Part shown: positions 16,601-24,745 of the stretch, one piece after another
Layout: every line of letters starts with the position of its first letter
Position numbering within the stretch: position 1 is the first letter of the stretch
DNA from: Clostridia bacterium
GTDB lineage: Bacteria > Bacillota > Clostridia > TANB77 > RGIG9151
Direction: 5' to 3'
Length of the DNA stretch: 39,641 nt
NCBI GenBank assembly: GCA_017934955.1
Contig: JAGBIO010000005.1
Location: forward strand, 1 to 39,641
Notes under the pieces: generated by a model
Database searches by the model: none
What the model was told of the DNA's origin: nothing
What the model saw: only the letters and a program-made list of their open reading frames with translations
Program-made: the position numbers and the translations under genes

Positions 16601-16796
16601 GTTGTGAATTTTTTGATGTGACTTTTCCTTCTATCTGAAAAGAAGTAGAAGAAGTTGATTCTTGCTGTAATTGGATTTTTTGTTTTTTCGGCTGATTTGT
16701 TTCCTCCGAAAAAAAATTTAACGGAATCCGAAAAAGAGAAAGATATAATTCTTTCTCTTTTTTGGATGTTCTATGATTACTTAAATGATTATCCAT
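13614..16796 (-). CDS. T4SS-associated M23 peptidoglycan endopeptidase with long low-complexity N-terminus
   Basis: This is a large (about 1060-residue) VirB1-like wall-opening component. Residues 1 to about 330 are Pro/Ser/Thr/Gln then Lys/Asp rich and probably cytoplasmic and disordered. A small Ala-rich helical region (about 340-430) precedes a cysteine cluster (CGYCSVCSCCSS, about 443-454) and a transmembrane helix (about 455-478). The extracytoplasmic part ends in a complete M23/LytM domain (about 918-1045) with zinc ligands in HKEHSGVDFS and HLHLEVSD. A lytic transglycosylase-like region between cannot be excluded. The ATG at 16796 is preferred (GGTGAT upstream, 13 bp after the VirB6-like stop); the ATG at 16823 overlaps that gene and lacks a binding site. 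Confidence 0.88.
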   Translation of the reverse strand: MDNHLSNHRTSKKEKELYLSLFRIPLNFFSEETNQPKKQKIQLQQESTSSTSFQIEGKVTSKNSQPNPVITVKAPTSTPKLESIEEEFETKNEFLPDLSQLPTPEIPNIPEESLHHTSTSTVQSDTHLNPDITTESSSPSSLSSPSQTEIIPSNETTPTSVTATIPPQTFAQISQPSHTTTPLPNTTTGAVPSQEAIPSQENDSPQTSEHQENEQTTMPETNMTPTGEKSQGSTPDEMNSFQQPKKQSSEEDNSPKESEAKDGISTKQPNGKTSDTDKSPKDPKSKDENTAKQPNEKPSDMIDKARDMKKKSPNDKVPDTPKSDSPLDNVRGMKKKADALKDYAKEQAKKRIPQKLQDKALNALDVKNKAMDKVAPALNTAKNVNNMLNGSNDDKAEAVGDLALKGANAALKASGAGAPIAAAINVADQFIGKTEIGKKVKQTCGYCSVCSCCSSVLLLVMPFFLFVSLFSSIWGWIFGLQANSDDIDKANLENAITEEMLFDQTKNGYTIYDLLEERLKDDEYGFMKIVYDENGNILYDEEGFQVLESISGGTSFSDLYTDYDLAPQGQFSTAYEVLISNYTVAMIKEPRHDTGISSLHMPLFQNILEKDFPTLRNHFYNSQVPDEFWDMLTNCLDSRFNVYHPLLGTTIDVSLRELLIETSSTSGDAEYDTYTVEAILNYTKNEGNLALAKEFRRLQEAITRVEVMTYMMTIRDFYDQKTEFLNKLKFDPLSGKAAENYSFFAKNDGEFFDQFLLIPDVESYMALSNTTATPAFAYDIAVASMNTLNQSNAPRMTYNGKVYYFFETIKTWSASYLFYNSLVPKTSINPDNPSTADPNGDEPWDGEEGDYSLVCTDIIPTRLEENLYKRYNITDTESFFNFFESSTGIKLSTEADVSTFFLVTQMLPHETEASFPLLAKTSITIGFGQKYSDETVQKFGLTHKEHSGVDFSAKEGTPVLAIKDGTVIEVVPSDTGWGNYVKIRHPDGYTSTYAHGNGTFNVGVGSSVSVGQQIMESGNSGNSTGPHLHLEVSDPSGTKVNPISYINGTLAASRTTSKDN

Positions 16797-16809
16797 ATCA
16801 TCACCAACT

Positions 16810-19800
16810 TTATTTTGAAACATGTAATCCGAGTTTTGATGCCAAGTCTGCCATTAAAGACTGTGCTAAAATTGCTTGATTTTTTGCTTCTACATCTGAA
16901 GAACCGATAGAACGAGCTTTTAATAAATCGGCCTTTCGTTTTAATTCTGTTACCATATCTGCCGTAACCGGTGAGTTACTGTCAATGATATATTTTACAT
17001 TGCCGTCTGTATCTGTATGTCTTGATAAGGAAACAGAATGTGTATCCGGTATTACGGTTAAACCTCTTTGTGAGTAAACAATATCTCCTGCTTGATTCGA
17101 GATGATACAGTAATCTCCGGAACGTATCATACTGAATTGACCTGATGCAGGAAGTTTGCTTTGATCGATAGCATCCATCTCATAAGGAGTTCCGGTTGAA
17201 GGAGCCGCGTAGGAAGGTTGATCCAAAGTAAAGCGATCCACATCTGCATAAGTTTGTAAGAGTTGCTCAGGATTTAATGGATCCACAACTGCCGATTTTA
17301 CAACTGTTTCTCCTGTCGGTAAAGTAATACCGGAAGGCACAGTAATCGATGCACTTGGGTTCATTACCGGAGTAATTTTTACATCACTTCCGAAATATGT
17401 CATTTGGAGAGGACCTGCATTTTGAAGAGCTCCTAATTGATCAGCAGATAGTGTTGCTTGTGCACGCTCATATCTTACGGTACCATGTTCAATATCATTT
17501 GCTGCTTGAATGACTGTACCATTATATGGATTTCTGTATTTTTGTAATTCTTGTAATCCGGTAGCGGCTGCTGTAAAGTTTTGTGGTGTAATTCTTCGAC
17601 GATCATAAGGTTCCATTGTAATAGGATTGATATGGTTTGCTTTCAAGATTTCATCTCTTTCTTCCGTGGAAATTCCGTAAGCAGAAGGGTTTTGAACCGC
17701 ATCTTGAATGATCTGTTTTGCATGTGCCGTATTCTGAATGGACTGTGCTTGTGTTACAGCTTTTTGCGTAATGGAATCGTAATCCGCATTGGTAATTCCG
17801 AATGTCTGCGGAGGATTTTTCAATAAATTACCGACACCTTGTACTTGCTGTATATTTAAATCTTGATAGCGATTTGCGGATACAGAGCTATCAATGTTAT
17901 GAAATTTCTGCATTGCGCCTGCAAAGTCCGCTTTTTGAGAAGGATCCAATATTTCATAAGTTGTCGGATCAATGTTATGATCGGTTAAAATCGTGTCAAA
18001 TTTCGGTGCAATTTTTGTTTTTGTTTTAATACTGTTTAAGTATGGTTGGTGAACTGTTTTATCTACGCTTGCCACAGTCTGATTGGAAATCTGATTCATT
18101 TCGTCTGCTGTTAATAAGTTCTCTTCCGGATGCATTCGTGCGTTTTCTAAAGCCTCAAAGGTATCGATTTTCTTATCAGATGCTATAGAGAGGTTAATTG
18201 CTTTATTTGGTTTTACAGTTTTCATAATTGGAGGTCTGTCTCTAAGTGTATCCAATTTATTTGAAACGGTATCAATTTCATCCAAAACATCTGCTCGTTT
18301 TCTTTCTTTGAATTTCTCGATTTTTTCCGGTGTGTAACCGTTTGCCTCTGTAATACCGGCATCATTTGCAATTTTATCCAAAGAAGCCTCAAGAATTTGT
18401 GCTTTTTGTCCAGCAGAACCGATTCCGGATGCCGGCATTTTTATCGAATGTTTTAACGAAGAATCTCCTTCACCAAGCAAAGTAATTTTTTCTTTACCAT
18501 CTTTGCTGGTTAAGGTCATATTCTTATTGTCAATTTCAACATCGTAATTATTTTTTTCGTCGGTATTCAAAATTCCGTTTTCTCCAAATACCTTTTCTCG
18601 TTTATTTCTTTGAGAAGGAAGTGCCATACTATCAAGTACAGGGTCTCCGGAGCTGCCGTATTTTGCAGTACGACGTTTAAATTCTAAGTCTTGCAAAACT
18701 TCTGTTTTGGAAGGAATATTTTTCTCCCCACCATATATTTTTGCTATTTTTTCTCTTTCGGCATCGGATAGTCCTTCTAAACCGGAAGCCTCTATTTTGT
18801 CTATCAACTGCGCATAATTTTTTTCTGTACCTGAAAATTTATTTTCAGCCCAATTAGCACCATGCTTTCCGACAAAACCGGCAGCCATTATGCCATGTTG
18901 CCAATCTCCCATTACTGCGAATCCTGAGCCTACCGCCAATCCTGGAAGAGCACCTAATGTTCCTGATATATTAGATTGATAAGCCTCTTCATAAGAGCCT
19001 TTATCAGTTAATTTCTTAATTTGTTCATTGATTTTTTTGTAACGAGTGTCATCACTTTTAGCAATACCTTCTAATTGCTTTTGACGTTGAGTGGAACCGG
19101 AAAGCCCGCGAGCAGCCTGGTAAATACCTCCAACATTATTTGCAATACCTTTTCCGGTTTCTTTTATGCCTTTTATGCCGTGAAAACCAGAAAGCGTTCC
19201 TAACGCCTCTTTTGTATCTTTCATTCTATCAGAAAGTTTTCCGCCGGTAATTCCTTGGCTTTTTAACATTTTATTTAATGCTAATCCTTGTGAAACACGT
19301 TTGGTAATAGGACTTGCCATATCTTTTATTTGTCTCATTGCTAAACTTTGATGAGCAAGAGTGTGCATTACACCTCCACCAACACCCATAGAAGAGGAAA
19401 TTTGGAAGAGTTGTTTTAAGAATTTTTCTCCTGAAGGAAGAAGATATAACATTGCAACTGCTAAAATCGGCCCGATAATAGGGATTTGGAAGAAATTAAG
19501 TCCTGTTCCCGGATGAATTAACAAAATAATAAATGCTAATAGAAGAGCATGAATTGGTTGTACAAATACATTTGTAGCAAACTCTTTAAGCCATAAATTG
19601 AATGTTTGTGATTTTCGATCTCCGATTTTATCGAAAACATAAGATAAAACCACTAATGGAAATACAATAATCAATAAAGCGACAAACAATAAACGCTTAA
19701 GATAAATAAATCCTATTAAAAGTGCAGCAACTAAAACGGCTAAAAAAATTAAAATTTGCAAAATTTGACCGAAAATCAGAACTGCTACGGTTCCACTTGT

Positions 19801-20502
19801 AGTTGGCAATTCAATTGCTAAATATGAGTTTAATGTAGAAGTGGAGGCGGGTAGGCTAGCTGAGGAAGCGATAGAAGCAAAAATCTCGGTTAATATATCA
19901 GATAACCAAATGATGAAGGCCATTACCCAGTGAAATGAGAAAAGCATCAACAAACCAGTAAGCCAATATTGGAATAAAGCTTTGTAATGTGCTTTTTGAC
20001 GTCCAATGCTAGAAAGCAGAATTCTAACAGCAAGGTATACCAATATAATGATGTAGATAGAAGTAACCAAATAACGAAGTGCATTATAAACAGAAGCAGT
20101 AGTACTTTGAATAGCGCCTGCTAATCCCGAAGCATCTTGAGAAAAGAAAGTTAGCTGAAATGGAGATGTAGAAATTTCTCCAAAGCTATTTTGGGATTTT
20201 CCAAAAACAAAATTTTCAACAGAAGGGAATAAGTTAACAATTCCTTGTAAAGGAGACTGACACCAAGTAAGAAACCCCGTAACAAGGTCCCATCCTGTTT
20301 TTAGAAGACCGGATATTTTGCCCGCGACGATTTTTAATTCCCCATTAGAACTTTCCGAATTGTTTTGAATCGCTGTAAATCCTAATGACTGGTTTGGATC
20401 AGTAGTTTCCAATGCATTAATGATATTTCCATCCGCAAAGGCTACCGTATTCATATTAAAAAATAAAGTTAAAACTAAAAAAATTGCAATAAACTTTTTC
20501 AA
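16810..20502 (-). CDS. VirB6/TrbL-like polytopic membrane protein (giant, 1230 aa)
   Basis: This likely forms the inner-membrane platform of the secretion apparatus. An N-terminal signal peptide (KKFIAIFLVLTLFFNMNTVAFA) is followed by six or more membrane helices between about residues 130 and 375, the VirB6/TrbL topology. A very long hydrophilic C-terminal part (about 400-1230) has no recognised domain. It carries a Gly/Ala-rich stretch near residue 520 that may be another hydrophobic segment. The TTG at 20502 has GAGGTG at 5-6 nt and gives a clean signal peptide. The ATG at 20520 has no binding site. Ordinary VirB6 proteins are 300-500 residues, so the tail is unusual. It lies directly between virB4 and the M23 gene. 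Confidence 0.85.
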   Translation of the reverse strand: MKKFIAIFLVLTLFFNMNTVAFADGNIINALETTDPNQSLGFTAIQNNSESSNGELKIVAGKISGLLKTGWDLVTGFLTWCQSPLQGIVNLFPSVENFVFGKSQNSFGEISTSPFQLTFFSQDASGLAGAIQSTTASVYNALRYLVTSIYIIILVYLAVRILLSSIGRQKAHYKALFQYWLTGLLMLFSFHWVMAFIIWLSDILTEIFASIASSASLPASTSTLNSYLAIELPTTSGTVAVLIFGQILQILIFLAVLVAALLIGFIYLKRLLFVALLIIVFPLVVLSYVFDKIGDRKSQTFNLWLKEFATNVFVQPIHALLLAFIILLIHPGTGLNFFQIPIIGPILAVAMLYLLPSGEKFLKQLFQISSSMGVGGGVMHTLAHQSLAMRQIKDMASPITKRVSQGLALNKMLKSQGITGGKLSDRMKDTKEALGTLSGFHGIKGIKETGKGIANNVGGIYQAARGLSGSTQRQKQLEGIAKSDDTRYKKINEQIKKLTDKGSYEEAYQSNISGTLGALPGLAVGSGFAVMGDWQHGIMAAGFVGKHGANWAENKFSGTEKNYAQLIDKIEASGLEGLSDAEREKIAKIYGGEKNIPSKTEVLQDLEFKRRTAKYGSSGDPVLDSMALPSQRNKREKVFGENGILNTDEKNNYDVEIDNKNMTLTSKDGKEKITLLGEGDSSLKHSIKMPASGIGSAGQKAQILEASLDKIANDAGITEANGYTPEKIEKFKERKRADVLDEIDTVSNKLDTLRDRPPIMKTVKPNKAINLSIASDKKIDTFEALENARMHPEENLLTADEMNQISNQTVASVDKTVHQPYLNSIKTKTKIAPKFDTILTDHNIDPTTYEILDPSQKADFAGAMQKFHNIDSSVSANRYQDLNIQQVQGVGNLLKNPPQTFGITNADYDSITQKAVTQAQSIQNTAHAKQIIQDAVQNPSAYGISTEERDEILKANHINPITMEPYDRRRITPQNFTAAATGLQELQKYRNPYNGTVIQAANDIEHGTVRYERAQATLSADQLGALQNAGPLQMTYFGSDVKITPVMNPSASITVPSGITLPTGETVVKSAVVDPLNPEQLLQTYADVDRFTLDQPSYAAPSTGTPYEMDAIDQSKLPASGQFSMIRSGDYCIISNQAGDIVYSQRGLTVIPDTHSVSLSRHTDTDGNVKYIIDSNSPVTADMVTELKRKADLLKARSIGSSDVEAKNQAILAQSLMADLASKLGLHVSK

Positions 20503-20525
20503 ACTTGCACCTCTTCTCATACTTT

Positions 20526-22535
20526 TTAAGAATCTTGTTGTTCTGCCCTTTCTTGCTCACGAGCGGCAATCTTGGACATATTTGTCTCAACAAAATCGAA
20601 TTCTTTCTCTGTAGGAGAAATCTGGATAATCGCGGTAGAAGATCCTACTTTTAATAATCCGTATCCTCTGGAACAAGTGGATAGGAAGGATGCTTCCCCA
20701 GAACTTAACTTAAATACTTCTTTTAGATATTCGATTTCTGCTTTATCTTGTGCTAAAAATAACTTTGTATCGGAGGATGTTAAAACCGCTTGCGCTTCTT
20801 TGGTTTCATAGAAGTCTTGGAACTTCTGCGAAACAACTGCTAAAGAAACGTTTCTCTTTCTGGCACGTCGCGCCATCGTATTTAAGAAGTCAACGGCTTC
20901 CGGATACGGAAGCATCATCCATGCTTCATCGACGATAACACGCTTTTTACGAGCCGCGAGTTTATCCTCACTGTTTTTCTTAACGTACTTTTCCCAAATC
21001 CAAGAAAGAAGAATCTGCTGTGCCAAAGGACGAGCAAAACGCTCTTCTAATTGGGATATATCCAAATTGACAAATGGAACATTATCTAACAGATTAAAAG
21101 TAGATTGTCCGTCGAAATAACTCATTTGTCCATTGAATTTTCTGATATATTGTTTCATAACCTTGATTAAGTAACTGTAGTGGAACTGATAGTCAGGGTT
21201 TGTATTTTCCTGTGCTTTATAATAAATTCTGTCATACCAAGAACCAATCGTCGGTAATGCTTTCTTCGGACGAACCAAAGTTCCGTTTTCCATAATAGCT
21301 TCCGCTTCGTAGTCGATTAAAGAATCCGGATCACTGGTAATACCGAGGGCGTAATATTCTTCCGCAACGCTTTCCGCGATAATCTGTTTGGTTAATTCGT
21401 TTACTTCTGTGCTTCGGGTAGAACCGCGCGCCATTGTAAGAAGCGCTTGAGTAACGTCTTCTACTTTATTTTCTACATTAACGGTTGATCTTTCACGACC
21501 GGTAATTTCGTCTTTGGTAATTTCCGGATCAATATCAAATAAATTGATAATGGTCTTAGAAGTAGGGCTTAATACGACGTTAACGCCATTTAAAGCTTCT
21601 GCCACAACTCCATATTCACCTTCGGCGTCAAGGGCTAACGTTTCGATTCCCATTAAAACTGAAGAACGAGCCGTTAAACATTTAATGGTAACACCTTTAC
21701 CGGCACCGGACTTACCGAATACAACCATGTTGTAATTGGTGAGGGAAGGGTGGAAGTTATCAAATAATACCGGTACACCGGTTTGCGCGTTATAGCCCAA
21801 AGGAATTCCGGTAGAATGACCGATTTCTGCTGATGTAAACGGGAAGACGGTAGCCACCGAACGTTTATCGAAAGTATGCTTTTTCTTCACTAAATCCAAG
21901 TTGAGCGGAAGATTGGACTTAAAAGCATCTTCCTGAATCGCCCAAGCAGTCTTTAGTGTCAATAAGTTTTTCGAAACTTCCATCGCTAAAAGTTCGGAGA
22001 ACTTGTCTAAATCGTTTAAATCATAGGAAGAAATGGTACATAAAATCGAAACATCGTATAACTTATTAAATCCGGCAGCAATTTCGCTACGAAGAGCGTC
22101 TGCTTCCTGGTATTTATCGGTAAGTACCGATACTCTGTTGGTATCTCCTCTTTTTTGAGCGGTATAAATTTCCGATTCAATATCCGCAATCATTTTATTT
22201 AATTCATTCTGTGAAGTAGATTCCATGATTGGTTCAATATGTACCGAAACGTTAATATCCCCGAAATTATACATCGAGCTTAAAAATTCTACGAAGGTAG
22301 CCATACGGGGAACAGAAGAAATATAGAAACTTCTGCAATAACGTGTCGCTTTTGAGAAGAATTCCAAGTGATTATATGAAGTCGCATCGATTCCGGAAGG
22401 TAAAATTACCTCTTTTACCGATGTGGCGTTTTTTTCAAAAGTACTTTTTTGGGTGTCAAGCGTTAAAATTTGTGTAGAATCCTGTGTGTTATATCTTTCT
22501 TGACGTTCCCTTTGATTTAAGTAGTCGGTTTTCAT
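20526..22535 (-). CDS. VirB4-family ATPase of a type IV secretion-like system
   Basis: This 669-residue protein energises pilus or substrate transfer at the inner membrane. The N-terminal VirB4 domain (about residues 30-240) precedes the RecA-like ATPase domain. Walker A is NMVVFGKSGAGKGVTIKC (about 270-287; Gly follows the catalytic Lys and the usual Ser/Thr is shifted by two). Walker B is KRVIVDEAWMML (about 529-540), followed by ARRARKRN and the sensor AVVSQKFQDF. Length fits Gram-positive VirB4/TrsE proteins. The ribosome binding site is AAAGGACAG. It lies 81 bp after the 345-residue gene, the gap holding a palindrome. No VirD4-type ATPase is encoded nearby. Confidence 0.95.
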   Translation of the reverse strand: MKTDYLNQRERQERYNTQDSTQILTLDTQKSTFEKNATSVKEVILPSGIDATSYNHLEFFSKATRYCRSFYISSVPRMATFVEFLSSMYNFGDINVSVHIEPIMESTSQNELNKMIADIESEIYTAQKRGDTNRVSVLTDKYQEADALRSEIAAGFNKLYDVSILCTISSYDLNDLDKFSELLAMEVSKNLLTLKTAWAIQEDAFKSNLPLNLDLVKKKHTFDKRSVATVFPFTSAEIGHSTGIPLGYNAQTGVPVLFDNFHPSLTNYNMVVFGKSGAGKGVTIKCLTARSSVLMGIETLALDAEGEYGVVAEALNGVNVVLSPTSKTIINLFDIDPEITKDEITGRERSTVNVENKVEDVTQALLTMARGSTRSTEVNELTKQIIAESVAEEYYALGITSDPDSLIDYEAEAIMENGTLVRPKKALPTIGSWYDRIYYKAQENTNPDYQFHYSYLIKVMKQYIRKFNGQMSYFDGQSTFNLLDNVPFVNLDISQLEERFARPLAQQILLSWIWEKYVKKNSEDKLAARKKRVIVDEAWMMLPYPEAVDFLNTMARRARKRNVSLAVVSQKFQDFYETKEAQAVLTSSDTKLFLAQDKAEIEYLKEVFKLSSGEASFLSTCSRGYGLLKVGSSTAIIQISPTEKEFDFVETNMSKIAAREQERAEQQDS

Positions 22536-22578
22536 AAAAATCTGTCCTTTCTCTACTTAGGTTAGCTTTTGTATTTAC

Positions 22579-22601
22579 GGGACGTCGAGGACGCCGTCCC
22601 C
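22579..22601. repeat. GACG-class palindrome inside the T4SS-like operon
   Basis: A GGGACGTCGAGG...CGTCCCCTAC unit lies in the gap before virB4. The same family surrounds housekeeping genes, so the operon has shared the repeats of this genome. Confidence 0.8.
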
Positions 22602-22616
22602 TACAATCCGTAATTT

Positions 22617-23654
22617 TTATAACATCATCGATCCGTCTTCAATGGATTGTTGCGTTCTTCTTTCGCGTTCTTCTTTTCTTTGACGTTCGATTTCCAATTG
22701 TCGATCTCTTTCTGCTGCGACTTCTCTTGCTTTCTTTTCTTCACGCAATAAATCTTGACGTTTTAACATCGGATCTCTTGCGGTTGTAGCGAGAGTTCCG
22801 ATATCGGAATCTACGATCTTTTTAATATTGAAAAGATCGGAATCATCACGATTGATTGCGATATACATTACTTCGGTTAATTCCGTTGTATTTAAAATTT
22901 GTGCTTCAATTCCGCAGGAAGCGATAGCATTACAAATACTTTGCGCACGATTTAGAAGTTCATTATAAGCCATATTGTAGTTGTCTTCTTTGTCAAAATT
23001 ATTAATAAGTCCCATTTCCGAAATGTGGTAGGAAACAGCGATATAATATTTTTTTTGTAATACGTTTGTATTCTGTGTTAAGTAAGAAATATTGTCAATT
23101 AAATCTTTGGTATAATCTACTACTTTTTCTTTTTTCTGAAGGGCGTAACCGACTTCGAGAAGTTGCTCCTCCGGTGCACCTTGACGATCAAGAACTTGGA
23201 ATTTATCCAACAATTTATTAAACTCATCGGTCATCGTCTGGAGACGTTTATTATAGCCGTCGATACTTTCGTCTAAATTTACCGTTCTGGTTTGTACATA
23301 AATTTGGATAGGGAAGCGAAGGGCATTTAAAAATTGAATAAATCCTTCTTCCACCGATATTTTTTCTGCTTCTGACATGAGATAGTAGTTAATACCTTGG
23401 CATTCCACCAACATCGTAAAACGTTCTCCCATCTCTTGAACAATCATATTGTCCTTGATTTCATCAAAAGGTAGAAATTTTTTAATATCCTCATAAGCCA
23501 TACCGGTATTTGTCATTTTAACGGCATGTGTACCCACCTTATTTTCTTCTTCCTCTTTTTTCTTAGAAAGCATAAGGACGAAGACCAATATAATGATAAT
23601 CACAAAGATAACGGCACATAATATAATTAACATTCCTTGTTCGAACGCGGTCAT
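22617..23654 (-). CDS. Membrane-anchored VirB4-N-terminal-like protein without ATPase domain
   Basis: This 345-residue protein starts with one membrane helix (GMLIILCAVIFVIIIILVFVLML). The region about residues 55-280 resembles the N-terminal domain of Gram-positive VirB4/TraC-like proteins (FLPFDEIKDNMIV, GINYYLMSEAEK, FLNALRFPIQIYVQTRTV, ELLNRAQSICNAIASCGIEAQILN). A highly charged Arg/Glu helix (about 300-335) ends it. No Walker motif is present. It overlaps the PrgI gene by 4 bp (ATGA) and precedes virB4, so it may act as a membrane anchor for the ATPase. The homology is my reading of the sequence pattern. Confidence 0.75.
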   Translation of the reverse strand: MTAFEQGMLIILCAVIFVIIIILVFVLMLSKKKEEEENKVGTHAVKMTNTGMAYEDIKKFLPFDEIKDNMIVQEMGERFTMLVECQGINYYLMSEAEKISVEEGFIQFLNALRFPIQIYVQTRTVNLDESIDGYNKRLQTMTDEFNKLLDKFQVLDRQGAPEEQLLEVGYALQKKEKVVDYTKDLIDNISYLTQNTNVLQKKYYIAVSYHISEMGLINNFDKEDNYNMAYNELLNRAQSICNAIASCGIEAQILNTTELTEVMYIAINRDDSDLFNIKKIVDSDIGTLATTARDPMLKRQDLLREEKKAREVAAERDRQLEIERQRKEERERRTQQSIEDGSMML

Positions 23655-23995
23655 TCAGAATTGCCCCTTTCGTATATATAAATCTTTTTTCTTTTGTTAA
23701 AAGTAATCGCTCTTTTTACAATAACGTCAACCGGCTCACCGCCTGCTTTTTTTAAGATATCAAAAGCATTTGATTCCGGAATTTTAAAGGTTCCTAAAGC
23801 GTAAGCAATTAAAACCAAAATTCCGCAGATTACCCAGCCGACTACCGTCATAGCAGGAATTCCCGTTAAGCTTAGTAAAAATTTAATAACGTATCCGATG
23901 ATAAAAGCAATAATGGAAAAAATTCCGGCTTTCGGCGTAAAAAATAAGAATCGATTTTCATTCGTGGCTTCACGAGGGATCATATAAGTATTCAT
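23651..23995 (-). CDS. PrgI/VirB3-family membrane protein
   Basis: This 114-residue protein fits the PrgI family, the Gram-positive counterpart of VirB3. A short cytoplasmic start rich in Arg and Phe (MNTYMIPREATNENRFLFFTP) is followed by two close membrane helices (about residues 23-45 and 48-68) and a basic C-terminal end (KRAITFNKRKKIYIYE). VirB3 proteins bind VirB4 at the membrane, and the gene stands just upstream of the VirB4-like genes. The start follows GGAGGTGA. It is separated from the pilin-like genes by a strong hairpin (24023-24053). Confidence 0.8.
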   Translation of the reverse strand: MNTYMIPREATNENRFLFFTPKAGIFSIIAFIIGYVIKFLLSLTGIPAMTVVGWVICGILVLIAYALGTFKIPESNAFDILKKAGGEPVDVIVKRAITFNKRKKIYIYERGNSE

Positions 23996-24022
23996 ATATC
24001 TTCACCTCCGTTTATTAAATTG

Positions 24023-24053
24023 AAGGGATATGTTGATTCAAAACATATCCCTT
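24023..24053 (-). promoter_or_regulatory. Intra-operon hairpin between pilin-like genes and prgI
   Basis: AAGGGATATGTT (24023-24034) and AACATATCCCTT (24042-24053) form a perfect 12-bp stem with a 7-nt loop. No T-tract follows on the minus strand, so partial termination or mRNA 3' end stabilisation is more likely than full termination. Confidence 0.6.
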
Positions 24054-24063
24054 TCTAAGTCAA

Positions 24064-24339
24064 TTAATTAAACCAGTTAGAAAAAGCACCTGCAATGACT
24101 CCTAAAACTGTTGTTCCGGAAGCCAATAAAATTGCACCTATTACTAAATAAGTAAGTTGTGTTTTTAATTGAGCTTTTTCTGCAGGTCGAGCAATTAAAT
24201 AACGAATTGCGATGTAAAATACCATAGCTACAGCGCATATGTATCCTACTATCATGACTGCACCGGCAAATTGCCCTGAAAAATTATCTATATCCAGGTT
24301 TGATGCTCCAGGATTTTTAAAGTAATCTATTATATCCAT
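24064..24339 (-). CDS. VirB2/TrbC-like small membrane protein 3
   Basis: This 91-residue protein has two hydrophobic helices (about residues 25-48 and 62-85) joined by a short basic loop (RYLIARPAEKAQLKTQL). That pattern is shared with the two genes upstream and is typical of VirB2/TrbC pilin-type subunits. Unlike them it has no signal peptide. The ribosome binding site (AAGGAT) is 12 nt away and weak. It is the last gene before a strong hairpin that may set higher expression of the small proteins. Function inferred from topology and context. Confidence 0.75.
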   Translation of the reverse strand: MDIIDYFKNPGASNLDIDNFSGQFAGAVMIVGYICAVAMVFYIAIRYLIARPAEKAQLKTQLTYLVIGAILLASGTTVLGVIAGAFSNWFN

Positions 24340-24357
24340 TGCAAGTCACTATCCTTA

Positions 24358-24732
24358 TTATTGCAAACCGTCTGATACTGATTTAAATCCGGTTGCGATA
24401 ACATCTAAAATCGTTACACCACCAACCAGTAATAAAACACCGATTGCCATAGACCATAATTTACCTTTTAATTCTGCTTTCTTTGCAGGAGTTGCAATAA
24501 TGTACTGAATACCTAACCACATTACCATAACAACTGCAATAATATAACCTAAAATTTTAATAACACCGGTAACTGTTGCGCCAGCTTCGTTTAACGGATC
24601 TGCTAATGGATTATCTGTATCAACTTTTACACCGCCAAATGTTAAATCAGCCAATGCAATTGGAGACATTACTATAGCCATTACTAAAACCAAACATAAA
24701 ACTTTTGCTGCTTTTTTCATAAATTTCTTCAT
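24358..24732 (-). CDS. VirB2/TrbC-like small membrane protein 2
   Basis: This 124-residue protein has a signal peptide (MKKFMKKAAKVLCLVLVMAI..., cleavage expected after ALA near residue 28). Two helices (about 52-75 and 88-112) are linked by the basic loop QYIIATPAKKAELKGKL. It is paralogous in layout to its neighbours. The start follows AAAGGAGG. Such a signal peptide plus helix-basic loop-helix is the VirB2 pilin form, so this is a fair candidate for the main pilin or a pore-lining subunit. It lies 13 bp after the first gene. Confidence 0.8.
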   Translation of the reverse strand: MKKFMKKAAKVLCLVLVMAIVMSPIALADLTFGGVKVDTDNPLADPLNEAGATVTGVIKILGYIIAVVMVMWLGIQYIIATPAKKAELKGKLWSMAIGVLLLVGGVTILDVIATGFKSVSDGLQ

Positions 24733-24745
24733 AATAAATTCCTCC

